DNA of 21,478 nt, taken from assembly GCA_023457135.1 (NCBI GenBank), contig JAEWMO010000148.1, forward strand, positions 1 to 21,478, in the 5' to 3' direction. This DNA is from Methanobacteriota archaeon. GTDB taxonomy: Archaea; Halobacteriota; Methanomicrobia; Methanomicrobiales; Methanoculleaceae. A program made the translations under genes and the position numbers. Below, piece by piece: positions 7,581 to 14,530 of the stretch; the stretch's first letter is position 1, and every line of letters begins with the position of its first letter. The notes under the pieces were generated by a model. It saw only the letters and a list, made by a program, of their open reading frames with translations. It was not told the DNA's origin and did not search any database.

Positions 7581-8909
7581 CTACTGGGTCCTGCCGAACT
7601 TCTTCATCATGCGCTGCATGTTGAACTTGCCGCCGCTCATGCCCCGCATGCCCTTCAAGGCGCGCTGCATGATCTTGTAGTACTTGATGAGGTCCCTGAC
7701 ATCGTCGGGCGAGACCCCGGCACCGCGGGAGATCCGCTGGATCCGGGAGCTCCCGATCGTCGAGGGGTCGTCGAGCTCGGAAGGCGTCATCGAGTCCATG
7801 ATCACCTTGTAGCGCTGCATCTTGGTGCTGGTGATGTCGTAGGCGTCATCAGGGATCTGCATCCCGCCCAGAGGGAGCATGCTCATGATCTGCTTCAAGG
7901 GCCCCATCTTATTCAGGGCCTCAAGCTGCTTGTACATGTCCCGGAGGGTGAACTTCCCCTTGAGCATCGCGTTGACGTCGATATCCTCGGCCGAGACCGC
8001 CTCCTCCGCCCGCTCGACGAGGGCTTTCAGGTCCCCCATGCCGAGCAGCCGGGAGATGAACCCGTCCGGGTCGAACCGCTCGAGGTCCTCGATCGTCTCG
8101 CCGCTCCCGATGAAGACGATCCCGCTCTGGGTCTCGGAGACCGCCGAGAGCGCACCGCCGCCCCGGGCGGTGCCGTCCATCTTCGTCACCAGGACGCCGT
8201 CGATCCCGATTGCCGCGTGGAACCGGCGCGCCTGCTCGCTCGCCTGCTGGCCGAGCGCCGCGTCGATCACGAGCCACCGGTGGTCGGCGTGCGAGATCTC
8301 GTTGATGTTGACGATCTCCTCGATCAGGTTCTCCTCGAGGGCGTGCCGCCCCTGGGTATCGATGATGATGACCTCGTAGAGCTTCTTAAACTTCGGGAGG
8401 CCCTCGCGGACGATCCTGAGGGCGTCCTTCTCGTTCGGGTCCCCGTAGCAGGGGACGCTGATCCGGTCGCAGAGGGTCTTCAACTGCTCGTAGGCGCCAG
8501 GCCGGAAGGTATCGGCGCAGATCACGCCGACCCGCAGCCCTTTGCGCTGGAAGTAGCGGGCGAGCTTTGCGGTCGTCGTGGTCTTGCCGCTCCCCTGCAG
8601 GCCGGCCATCAGGATCGTCTGGGGGCCGAGCGTCACCTCGCCCGGCTTTCCCATCAGCCGGACGAGCTCCTGGTAGACGATACGGAGGACGTGCTCGCGC
8701 ACACCCATCCCTTTCGGGGGCTCCTCCTCAAGGGCACGCTGCTTGATCGCCTGCGAGAGCTGCATCACGAGCTTGACGTTGACGTCCGCCTGGAGGAGCG
8801 CCCGCTGGAGGTCACGGACCAGTTCGTCGACGGCGGCCCGGTCGATCACCGTCTTGCCGGCGAGCTTCTTGACCGCGTCTTTGAGGGACGTGCCGAGGTT
8901 GTCGAGCAT
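7581..8909 (-). CDS. srp54: Signal recognition particle GTPase SRP54 (Ffh)
   Basis: The 442-residue protein has the NG and M domains of SRP54, which binds 7S RNA and signal sequences and docks with FtsY. The N domain includes ALLQADVNVKLV. The P-loop is GLQGSGKTTT (103-112), followed by DTFRPGAYEQL, the G3 loop DTQGR (184-188), TKMDGTARGG (242-251), then a methionine-rich M domain from about 315 with SSRIQRISRGAGVS and a terminal MRGMSGGKFNMQRMMKKFG. G3 is usually DTAGR; the glutamine is confirmed by codon CAG on the coding strand. The gene begins one base into the ftsY stop (TGATG), so receptor and particle subunit are co-translated. Confidence 0.97.
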   Translation of the reverse strand: MLDNLGTSLKDAVKKLAGKTVIDRAAVDELVRDLQRALLQADVNVKLVMQLSQAIKQRALEEEPPKGMGVREHVLRIVYQELVRLMGKPGEVTLGPQTILMAGLQGSGKTTTTAKLARYFQRKGLRVGVICADTFRPGAYEQLKTLCDRISVPCYGDPNEKDALRIVREGLPKFKKLYEVIIIDTQGRHALEENLIEEIVNINEISHADHRWLVIDAALGQQASEQARRFHAAIGIDGVLVTKMDGTARGGGALSAVSETQSGIVFIGSGETIEDLERFDPDGFISRLLGMGDLKALVERAEEAVSAEDIDVNAMLKGKFTLRDMYKQLEALNKMGPLKQIMSMLPLGGMQIPDDAYDITSTKMQRYKVIMDSMTPSELDDPSTIGSSRIQRISRGAGVSPDDVRDLIKYYKIMQRALKGMRGMSGGKFNMQRMMKKFGRTQ

Positions 8910-10036
8910 CAGGCCTCATCCCCCAGGAGTTCGTCGACGACGACGCGGGGGGAAAACGGCATGATGTCGTCGTAGCCCTGGCCGACCCCGAGGAAGAGGA
9001 TGGGTTTACCCACCGTGTGCGCGACCGATATGGCCGCGCCACCCTTCGGGTCCATATCCGCCTTCGTCAGGACGACCGCATCGGTGCCGACGGCTTTGTT
9101 GAACTCGTCGGCCCGGACGACCGCGTCGTTCCCTGCAACCGCCTCATCGACGTAGACGACGAGGTCGGGCTTCATGACCCGCCGGATCTTCTCGAGCTGG
9201 CTCATGAGGTTGGCCCGGTTGTGGAACCGGCCGGCCGTATCCGCGAGGACGACATCGATGTTATGCGCCTTTGCGTACTGGACCGTATCGAAGAGGACCG
9301 CTGAAGGGTCGGCGCCCGCCTGGTGCTGGATGGTCTTGATGCCGAGACGGTCGGCGTGAGTCCGGATCTGCTCGATCGCGCCCGCGCGGAAGGTATCCCC
9401 TGCGCCGATCACGACCGAAAAGCCGTTCTTCTGGAGATAATGGCCGACCTTCGCGACGGTCGTCGTCTTCCCGGTCCCGTTCACGCCGGTGAAGAGGATC
9501 TTCACGGGCCGCTCGTGCTCGCGGATATACTGCGAGAGATCGAGCCCGTCGCCGAGCACCCCGCAGAGCGCCGACCGCAGGGTGGAGACCACCAGGTCGT
9601 CGACCGAGGCGCCTATCTTCCGGTGCCGGCCCACGAGATCACCCCGCATGCGGGCGATGATCTCGTCCGTGACCGGGAGCGCGACATCGTTCTCGAGCAG
9701 GACCATCTCAAGTTCCATCAGGGGCTCCTCGATATCCTTCTCCTGGAGAAGGACTTCACGCTCCTTGACGAGAACTTTCAACCTGTTGAAAAATGTGGGT
9801 GCCTCCCGCTTCTCCTCACCAGCCGGCGCCTCCCTTGCAGCCGGAGCCGCCGGAGCGGCCGCCGGTTCGGGGGCGACGGGGGGAGAAGAGGCGGGGGAAG
9901 GCGCGGGTTCTGCAGCCTCCGGCAGCACAGGCTGCTCGACTGCCGGCGGTTCCGGCTCGATCCCCGCTGCCTCCTCGATGTTCGAGGTGAACCTGGTCCT
10001 GATATTCTGAAGTTTCTTCTTTAAAGAATCAAACAT
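8909..10036 (-). CDS. ftsY: Signal recognition particle receptor FtsY
   Basis: A 375-residue FtsY. A short basic amphipathic start (MFDSLKKKLQNIRTRF) is followed by a Pro/Ala/Glu-rich linker (about 25-79), probably disordered and responsible for membrane association. The NG domain runs from about 82: P-loop GVNGTGKTTT (184-193), GDTFRAGAIEQ (213-223), DTAGRFHN (266-273), TKADMDPKGG (324-333) and a terminal VVDELLGD. It is the SRP receptor GTPase and forms the targeting complex with the SRP54 encoded immediately downstream. The start lies two bases after the prefoldin stop. There is no transmembrane helix, as is usual for FtsY. Confidence 0.96.
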   Translation of the reverse strand: MFDSLKKKLQNIRTRFTSNIEEAAGIEPEPPAVEQPVLPEAAEPAPSPASSPPVAPEPAAAPAAPAAREAPAGEEKREAPTFFNRLKVLVKEREVLLQEKDIEEPLMELEMVLLENDVALPVTDEIIARMRGDLVGRHRKIGASVDDLVVSTLRSALCGVLGDGLDLSQYIREHERPVKILFTGVNGTGKTTTVAKVGHYLQKNGFSVVIGAGDTFRAGAIEQIRTHADRLGIKTIQHQAGADPSAVLFDTVQYAKAHNIDVVLADTAGRFHNRANLMSQLEKIRRVMKPDLVVYVDEAVAGNDAVVRADEFNKAVGTDAVVLTKADMDPKGGAAISVAHTVGKPILFLGVGQGYDDIMPFSPRVVVDELLGDEA

Positions 10037-10038
10037 TA

Positions 10039-10485
10039 TCAGATTCCGCCCTGACCTGCCTGAGCCTGCCGGGCCCCCCGGTAGGCCGCCTCCAGGCGGC
10101 GGGAGATCTCCGTTGCCTGCCCCTGCAACTGCTCGACCGAACCTGCGACCTTCTTTGCGAGCGCCTCAAGTTCGGTTATCCGATCCTGGAGATACTCCAC
10201 AGCCTCCGCTGTGGCGCGCTCGACAGAGACGTCGGCGCCGATGTTCACGAGAACGTGTCCGGCATCGAGCACTTTTGCCCGGAGATATGCCCCGCCCCCG
10301 ATAGGGAGAAGGATGGCCCCGTCTTCGTTCTCCATCAGGGCCCGGAGGGTCTCGATGGCGGCGGCGGCCTCAAGACGCTGCTGCTCGATCATACCGAGCT
10401 GCTGCGTCAGGATCTCGATCTGCTGCCCGTACTCGTTTAAGTACATCTGGAGAGTCTGTATCTCACGAGGATCTGCCTGTTCCAC
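10039..10485 (-). CDS. pfdA: Prefoldin subunit alpha
   Basis: A protein of about 148 residues with two long coiled-coil helices (residues about 8-50 and 95-140) bracketing a short beta hairpin region with GAILLPIGGGAYLRAKV, as in archaeal prefoldin alpha (GimC). The hexameric jellyfish-shaped co-chaperone captures unfolded chains and passes them to the group II chaperonin. GTG 10485 is chosen because GGTGA lies six bases upstream; a GTG at 10494 adds three residues but sits within that ribosome site and overlaps the rpl18a stop. The position between rpl18a and ftsY links nascent-chain folding with membrane targeting. Confidence 0.93.
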   Translation of the reverse strand: MEQADPREIQTLQMYLNEYGQQIEILTQQLGMIEQQRLEAAAAIETLRALMENEDGAILLPIGGGAYLRAKVLDAGHVLVNIGADVSVERATAEAVEYLQDRITELEALAKKVAGSVEQLQGQATEISRRLEAAYRGARQAQAGQGGI

Positions 10486-10486
10486 G

Positions 10487-10678
10487 TTATTCACCAGCTA
10501 CTACGTTAACCGACTCGATGGTGATATAATTTCTCTTCAGGCGGTGTTTGCTTCCGATCTCCGCGAGAACCCGCTCTTTTGCCTGGTTCTCGTTCGGGGC
10601 ACCGATGACCTTGCGGTACGGTTTCCACTCGTTGTTGATCCTGCACGCGCCTACAACTTCAAACGTCTGGTTCTCCAT
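10487..10678 (-). CDS. rpl18a: 50S ribosomal protein L18Ae (LX)
   Basis: A 63-residue protein matching archaeal LX, the single-domain counterpart of eukaryotic L18a. It starts with a strand TFEVVGACRIN and contains WKPYRKVIGAPNENQAKERV followed by EIGSKHRLKRNYITIESV, the conserved core. It belongs to the large ribosomal subunit. The ATG lies six bases after the aIF6 stop. Its last codons supply the GGTGA ribosome site for pfdA. Confidence 0.93.
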   Translation of the reverse strand: MENQTFEVVGACRINNEWKPYRKVIGAPNENQAKERVLAEIGSKHRLKRNYITIESVNVVAGE

Positions 10679-10684
10679 GACAAT

Positions 10685-11347
10685 TCACTCCAAAAATCCA
10701 AAGACTTCCTCTATTCGTCCGAGCTCGAACCCGGTCGTGACCGACCCAGCGATGTATCCCTTGCTGTTCGCAAGGAGCCCGGTCCCCACGAGCCCGGTCC
10801 CCATGTTGACCGACCCAAGACCAATCGGGAGATCGACCACCCGCTCGAGGGCGGCGATCTCGGAGTCGTTGGCTCTCGGGTGGACGAGGATACCGCGGTT
10901 CGTCGCATATGCGGCCATGCCGACGGTCTTGATGCCGCCGAGCGATACCCGGACAACCGGCACGGAGAGGAACGACCCGATCTCTTCGGCGACACCGATC
11001 TCCATCTCCGGGTGGACGGCGGCAACATAGTCGTTTGCGAGGATGACGTTGCCGGCAGCGTTCATGGACCCTCCGAGCAGGAGGACCTCACGGTACTCCT
11101 CGAGGGCCGCCACTTCCTCGGCGGTGGCAAGATCGCTGACGATCATGCCCTGGCTGTTTCCCGCAACAAGCGATCCGATGATGCTGCTTCCCTGGATGGT
11201 GGTGGTTACGATATCGACATCGAGTTCCCGTGCGAGAGCTCCGGTGAACTCCTCAGGCGCCCCGGGATACACGATGGCGATATCCTCAAAGACGCGGGCG
11301 TAGACACCGATGTTCGGATCGCCGGCGAGATCGATCGTCCCTGTCAT
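10685..11347 (-). CDS. eif6: Translation initiation factor 6 (aIF6)
   Basis: The 220-residue protein shows the repeated pentein fold of aIF6/eIF6: DPNIGVYARVFEDIAIVYPG at the start, TIQGSSIIGSLVAGNSQGMI, GNVILANDYVAAVHPEME and NRGILVHP. Five similar beta-beta-alpha units can be followed through the chain. aIF6 binds the large subunit and prevents premature joining with the small subunit. The ATG is one base after the rpl31e stop, so translation is probably coupled. Length and sequence are normal. Confidence 0.96.
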   Translation of the reverse strand: MTGTIDLAGDPNIGVYARVFEDIAIVYPGAPEEFTGALARELDVDIVTTTIQGSSIIGSLVAGNSQGMIVSDLATAEEVAALEEYREVLLLGGSMNAAGNVILANDYVAAVHPEMEIGVAEEIGSFLSVPVVRVSLGGIKTVGMAAYATNRGILVHPRANDSEIAALERVVDLPIGLGSVNMGTGLVGTGLLANSKGYIAGSVTTGFELGRIEEVFGFLE

Positions 11348-11348
11348 T

Positions 11349-11612
11349 TCACTCCTCGGCGAGCTCGGCCTGGACCTGCCCGTCCTCGAACTTCATCGCG
11401 CGGACGCGAATCTTTCTCGGGGGCTTCTGACTGCCGTTCTCCCAGACCTTCTCGTTGATGCTCTTGTCGAGCTTGACGTCTTCACTCTTCATGTGCCGGA
11501 CAAGGAACGCCCTGATGTCCTTGACGGCGGTGTTGCACCGCTTCCACCGGGGCGCACGCTTCACGTCACGGAGCGGAATGATATAGATGTGCTCTTTCAA
11601 TGCCTCTGCCAT
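11349..11612 (-). CDS. rpl31e: 50S ribosomal protein L31e
   Basis: The 87-residue protein is a complete L31e: EHIYIIPLRDVKRAPRWKRC at the start, TAVKDIRAFLVRHMKSEDVK in the middle and PRKIRVRAMKFEDG near the end. L31e lies near the nascent-chain exit of the large subunit in archaea and eukaryotes, where SRP and other factors dock. This suits its co-transcription with ftsY and srp54. It starts four bases after the rpl39e stop. Confidence 0.96.
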   Translation of the reverse strand: MAEALKEHIYIIPLRDVKRAPRWKRCNTAVKDIRAFLVRHMKSEDVKLDKSINEKVWENGSQKPPRKIRVRAMKFEDGQVQAELAEE

Positions 11613-11616
11613 AGTT

Positions 11617-11769
11617 CTACACCTTTAAGCTGCTCCGTCTCCAGTTGCGCCGCTTGGGGTGCGACGCGACTGCACGGTTGGTCCTGATCATCACCCATGC
11701 AGGCACGCGGCGGTTCTGCTCGCATGCCTTTGCCAGCCGGATCTTCCGGCCTTTCATCAACTTGCTCAT
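11617..11769 (-). CDS. rpl39e: 50S ribosomal protein L39e
   Basis: A 50-residue, very basic protein read directly from the complementary strand: it starts MSKLMKGRKIRLAKACEQNR, continues with RVPAWVMIRTNR and ends RRNWRRSSLKV. These are the standard L39e motifs. L39e lines the exit tunnel of archaeal and eukaryotic large subunits. The gene is short enough to be missed by ORF callers with a 60-residue cutoff. It lies between the PP-loop gene (18-base gap) and rpl31e (four-base gap), the usual archaeal L39e-L31e pair. Confidence 0.95.
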   Translation of the reverse strand: MSKLMKGRKIRLAKACEQNRRVPAWVMIRTNRAVASHPKRRNWRRSSLKV

Positions 11770-11787
11770 GATTCTCACTCTTCTATT

Positions 11788-12378
11788 TCAGGTCTCTCTC
11801 ACCCCGACCACCAGCGACTGCAGGTGCCGGGGGGGAAAGAACGGAGACGGGTCGAGGCCGCGGGCGCGAATTGCGTCGCGGATCTCCCCTTCGTAGTCGC
11901 CGTTCCCGATGCTCCCGGTCTCACCATACCGGACCACGAGCAGTTTTCCCGCGAGGCGTTCAACCTCCGGTTTCCCGTAGCCGAGGAGCGGCCGGACGTA
12001 GGAGCGGCCGGTGGTCATCTCCAGGTGCTGCACCTCGGAGCGCTCGAGCCGGGGGACCCGGTCTTCCCGGCGGGTGCCGTCGCCGACCACCGCATACTCG
12101 GTGAAGAGGGTCTCGACCGCCGTCCGGTGGACCAGGTTGATCGCATCGTTCGGGTACCCGCACGCAAGAAGCAGGTCGACGACCTCCTCGAGGAGGCCGC
12201 GCCCGAGCACTCTCTTCCTGAAGGGGAGACGTAAGGCGGCAGCTGCAGCCTGCACCGCCGGGACCTCACGGCCGGGATCGAATACGCAGGTATTCAACTC
12301 CACGCCGTAGTCGCGCGCGAGCATGAGCGCCGCGAGCGAACTGTCTTTCCCTCCCGAGAAGAGCACACCCGCTTCCAT
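11788..12378 (-). CDS. PP-loop ATPase (COG2117-like), possible RNA-modifying or thiolation enzyme
   Basis: A 196-residue protein with the N-type ATP pyrophosphatase motif LFSGGKDSS (residues 6-14), followed by the Rossmann-like core and a GDGTRREDRVP segment, as in PP-loop proteins that adenylate a substrate. It matches the archaeal family found between the PDCD5 and L39e genes, annotated as a predicted subunit related to tRNA thiouridylases. No CxxC pair is present, only scattered cysteines, so direct sulfur-relay chemistry is not obvious. Its ATG shares one base with the PDCD5 stop (TAATG). The substrate is unknown; location within a ribosomal cluster favours tRNA or rRNA. Confidence 0.82.
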   Translation of the reverse strand: MEAGVLFSGGKDSSLAALMLARDYGVELNTCVFDPGREVPAVQAAAAALRLPFRKRVLGRGLLEEVVDLLLACGYPNDAINLVHRTAVETLFTEYAVVGDGTRREDRVPRLERSEVQHLEMTTGRSYVRPLLGYGKPEVERLAGKLLVVRYGETGSIGNGDYEGEIRDAIRARGLDPSPFFPPRHLQSLVVGVRET

Positions 12379-12719
12379 TACTTCCGCGTGATCCTGAAGT
12401 CTTTCTTCGTCGGCGTCAACTGGGAGAGCAGGGCCTTCAACTGCTCGTCGGAGATCCGCTGCCGGATCCTGCCGCTCTGGGCCAGCATCACCAGTTGCTG
12501 CTCGACTGCTTTCGCGAACTCCGGCCGGGTCAACTTGATGGTATTGAGCCTCTCCCTCGCATCGGGTTCAAGGATCTCCATGAGCATGACGCGGATCTGT
12601 GATTCGATCTGCTGCTGGCGCCGGGCCTCGTCTTCCATCGCCTGCTGATCCACGGCCTGCTGCCGCTGCAGCTGTTCCATCTTCCGGCGGCGAAGTTCCG
12701 CGAGTTCGTCGTCTACCAT
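12378..12719 (-). CDS. DNA-binding protein of the PDCD5 (TFAR19) family
   Basis: A 113-residue helical, charged protein. The N-terminal helix DDELAELRRRKMEQLQRQQ is followed by a Gln/Glu-rich helix and the compact PDCD5 core: RVMLMEILEPDARERLNTIK, RPEFAKAVEQQLVMLAQSG, and ISDEQLKALLSQLT near the end. Archaeal members bind DNA in vitro, and human PDCD5 is linked to apoptosis and to the chaperonin CCT; the archaeal role is not settled. The gene almost always follows rps19e in euryarchaea, as here, with a 19-base gap containing a GGTG ribosome site. Confidence 0.92.
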   Translation of the reverse strand: MVDDELAELRRRKMEQLQRQQAVDQQAMEDEARRQQQIESQIRVMLMEILEPDARERLNTIKLTRPEFAKAVEQQLVMLAQSGRIRQRISDEQLKALLSQLTPTKKDFRITRK

Positions 12720-12738
12720 CAGTCACACCACCGGTTTA

Positions 12739-13188
12739 TCAGTATTTCAGGAGTCCGGGCGCGTTCTCGGCAGCCTGGGCCTTCAGACCGTTCGCGATGT
12801 TGTCGAGGAACGATCTTCCTGCCGCAGTGACCACACGTCCCTCACTCGCATGGGAGACGTATCCGGCTGCTTCAAGCTGCTGGAAGGCCTTCCGGACGAT
12901 GGAACCGCTGCCACGCCGGAACTGGCCGGGAGCCGAGCCCCTGTCGCGCTTGCCACCGTAGATGGAGCGCATCCTCTGTGCGCCAACCGGGCCGTCGGTG
13001 TAGATACGCCGGAAGACTGCCGCCGTACGCACATACCACCAGTCGTCATTCTCGGGGGGCATCTCTCTGTGTACCCCCGTCTTTGCAAAAGCGGCCCAGG
13101 CTGGGGGCTGAATCTGCGAGTTTTTCTTGAGTTCTTCTGCCACCTGCCGGATGAACATGTCGGCAGGGATGTCATATACAGTCGTCAT
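12739..13188 (-). CDS. rps19e: 30S ribosomal protein S19e
   Basis: The 149-residue protein is a complete S19e: TVYDIPADMFIRQVAEELKK, then PPAWAAFAKTGVHREMPPEN, WYVRTAAVFRRIYTDGPVG, and RRGSGSIVRKAFQQLEAAG with the winged-helix-like C-terminal half. S19e is an archaeal/eukaryotic small-subunit protein needed for 3'-end rRNA processing in eukaryotes. A strong TATA box lies about 55 bases upstream and a GTGAGGT ribosome site precedes the ATG. It is therefore the first gene of the main transcript running to hemK. Confidence 0.97.
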   Translation of the reverse strand: MTTVYDIPADMFIRQVAEELKKNSQIQPPAWAAFAKTGVHREMPPENDDWWYVRTAAVFRRIYTDGPVGAQRMRSIYGGKRDRGSAPGQFRRGSGSIVRKAFQQLEAAGYVSHASEGRVVTAAGRSFLDNIANGLKAQAAENAPGLLKY

Positions 13189-13237
13189 AGATGAACCTCA
13201 CTATCGCTAACAGTCTTTACATATTCGTCCAGTGATG

Positions 13238-13247
13238 TTTTATATAT
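13238..13247 (-). promoter_or_regulatory. TATA box for the rps19e-led cluster
   Basis: On the complementary strand the sequence reads ATATATAAA, a near-consensus archaeal TATA box. It is centred about 55 bases before the rps19e ATG, predicting a leader of roughly 29 bases that includes a GTGAGGT ribosome site. It overlaps the last codon and stop of the YhbY-like gene, so rps19e can be transcribed independently of the rnp4 pair. Confidence 0.7.
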
Positions 13248-13500
13248 TTCGAGAATCGCGCCCGGGAGATCGGCTTCGCCGCTCTGCGAGGACGATGGTC
13301 CGCCCGCGGACCTCCATCAGAACCGCACCGGTCGATGCCGCTATCTCCTCAGGATCAACCTCCGTATTCCGGAGCCACCTGACCTTGATAACTTTCCGGT
13401 CCTTGAGCTGGCGCCGGATCTCATCGATCATGACGCTCGTAACACCACGCTTCCCCACCCAGATGGTGGGCTTGAGATCCTGATATGATTCTCTGCTCAT
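13240..13500 (-). CDS. YhbY/CRM-domain RNA-binding protein
   Basis: An 86-residue protein containing a single CRM domain: PTIWVGKRGVTSVMIDEIRR, including the characteristic GKRG-type loop, then KDRKVIKVRWLRN and GRTIVLAERRS at the end. In bacteria YhbY binds pre-50S ribosomes and plant CRM proteins promote intron splicing; the archaeal versions are presumed to act in ribosome assembly. The ATG at 13500 overlaps the rnp4 stop as ATGA. The long upstream extension in the same frame overlaps rnp4 and has no family similarity. Confidence 0.9.
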   Translation of the reverse strand: MSRESYQDLKPTIWVGKRGVTSVMIDEIRRQLKDRKVIKVRWLRNTEVDPEEIAASTGAVLMEVRGRTIVLAERRSRSPGRDSRNI

Positions 13501-13814
13501 TGTTGAGGCCTCCCGACAGGATACCGCGACCGGTGTCCGCAGGCAAGACAGGTGACGATCACGCGCCCGCGGTGAATCCGCACCCGGGCATTTGACCCCG
13601 GCACCAGGTAAGTGCTGCACCGGCGGCAGAACCGGCGTTTCAGCGGCCGCTCGATCCTCACGCGATGGCGCATCCCGATCTTTCGCGCGAGCACCACACA
13701 CCGGTTGCTCCACCCGGGATTCTCCGGATAGAATTCGGCCGCCCGCGTAAAAAGGAGAGCGATCCTCTCCCGGGCGAGCCTCCGGGAGCCCGATCTTCGT
13801 GTAGTATCTGCCAT
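13497..13814 (-). CDS. rnp4: Ribonuclease P protein component 4 (Rpp21)
   Basis: The 105-residue protein has two N-terminal helices (RRLARERIALLFTRAAEFY) and a zinc ribbon with C63-x2-C66 (CRRCSTYLVPG) and C89-x2-C92 (CLACGHRSRYPVG), the Rpp21/Rnp4 signature. It assists the catalytic RNase P RNA in maturing tRNA 5' ends, pairing with Rnp3/Rpp29. ATG 13814 gives the expected family length; upstream in-frame sequence runs through the promoter. A strong TATA box lies about 50 bases upstream. It is coupled to the YhbY-like gene by an ATGA overlap. Confidence 0.94.
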   Translation of the reverse strand: MADTTRRSGSRRLARERIALLFTRAAEFYPENPGWSNRCVVLARKIGMRHRVRIERPLKRRFCRRCSTYLVPGSNARVRIHRGRVIVTCLACGHRSRYPVGRPQQ

Positions 13815-13858
13815 GATCCGTTCCGTCAGGTAGTGGGTCTTCAGGTTGGAGCGGAGAG

Positions 13859-13868
13859 AATATATAAG
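13859..13868 (-). promoter_or_regulatory. TATA box for rnp4 and the YhbY-like gene
   Basis: The complementary strand reads CTTATATATT, a strong archaeal TATA box, within the 68-base gap between purN and rnp4. Spacing predicts a start near 13838 and a leader of about 24 bases before the rnp4 ATG. Confidence 0.68.
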
Positions 13869-13882
13869 AATTGATGGCCGGG

Positions 13883-14509
13883 TCAGCGGACCCGGACCCG
13901 CCGGCCGCTGACTTCCAGGCGGTCCTCGCAGAAGAGTTTCACAGCGAGCGGAAGCGCCGTATGCTCCTCGACGAGGATCCGGTCGGCGAGCGTCGACTCG
14001 TCGTCGTCCGGAAGGACCGGGACACACCGCTGGATGACGATGGGGCCGGTGTCGGTCCCCTCGTCGACGAGGTGGACGGTGCAGCCCGCGACCTTCACCC
14101 CGTACTCGATCGCCTGCCGCTGCGCATGGAGGCCTGTGAACGCCGGGAGCAGGGCGGGGTGGATGTTCATCATCCGGCCCGCGAACTCGTGGACGATCCC
14201 GGCCCCGAGGATCCGCATATAGCCGGCGAGGACGAAGAGGTCCGCCCGGCAGTTCCGCATCGCGGCGAGGAGAGCATCCTCATAGGCGGCCTTCGACGGG
14301 AACCGGGCAAACTCGACGACCGTCACCGGGATGGCCGCGGCTTTCGCCCGCTCGATCGCGTGAGAGCCGGGGTTGTCGGTGATGAGGCCGACGCAGATCG
14401 CCGGGATCTCCCCGGCAGCAACGGCATCGATCACCGCCTGAAAGTTCGATCCTCTTCCCGAAGCAAGCACTGCAATCCGTTTCTTAGTGTAAGATCTCTC
14501 TCTATCCAT
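13883..14509 (-). CDS. purN: Phosphoribosylglycinamide formyltransferase PurN
   Basis: A 208-residue folate-dependent GAR transformylase of purine synthesis, which converts GAR to formyl-GAR using 10-formyl-tetrahydrofolate. Visible are the nucleotide-binding IAVLASGRGSNFQAVIDA, AGYMRIL, the catalytic NIHPALLP (Asn115, His117), GLHAQRQAI and DEGTDTGPIV with the catalytic Asp153. ATG 14509 is chosen because GGAGG lies nine bases upstream; an ATG at 14518 directly abuts that site and is unlikely. It follows the CorC-like gene by 21 bases and may share its promoter. PurN is bacterial-like, and its presence implies use of a folate-type formyl donor or an adapted archaeal cofactor. Confidence 0.95.
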   Translation of the reverse strand: MDRERSYTKKRIAVLASGRGSNFQAVIDAVAAGEIPAICVGLITDNPGSHAIERAKAAAIPVTVVEFARFPSKAAYEDALLAAMRNCRADLFVLAGYMRILGAGIVHEFAGRMMNIHPALLPAFTGLHAQRQAIEYGVKVAGCTVHLVDEGTDTGPIVIQRCVPVLPDDDESTLADRILVEEHTALPLAVKLFCEDRLEVSGRRVRVR

Positions 14510-14530
14510 AGGCACCATCCTCCGGGCCCC

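Noticed and set aside
7449..8975. 508-residue open frame on the + strand
   Set aside because: It lies antisense to trmY, srp54 and the end of ftsY, which are unmistakable. Its translation is repetitive in Leu, Asp, Arg and Val, as expected for the opposite strand of GC-rich codons, and resembles no family.
10211..11458. 415-residue open frame on the + strand
   Set aside because: Runs antisense across pfdA, rpl18a, aIF6 and part of rpl31e; composition is that of a shadow frame.
13501..13713. N-terminal extension of the YhbY-like gene
   Set aside because: The open frame continues upstream but only within rnp4. The CRM family starts close to the ATG at 13500, which overlaps the rnp4 stop as ATGA.
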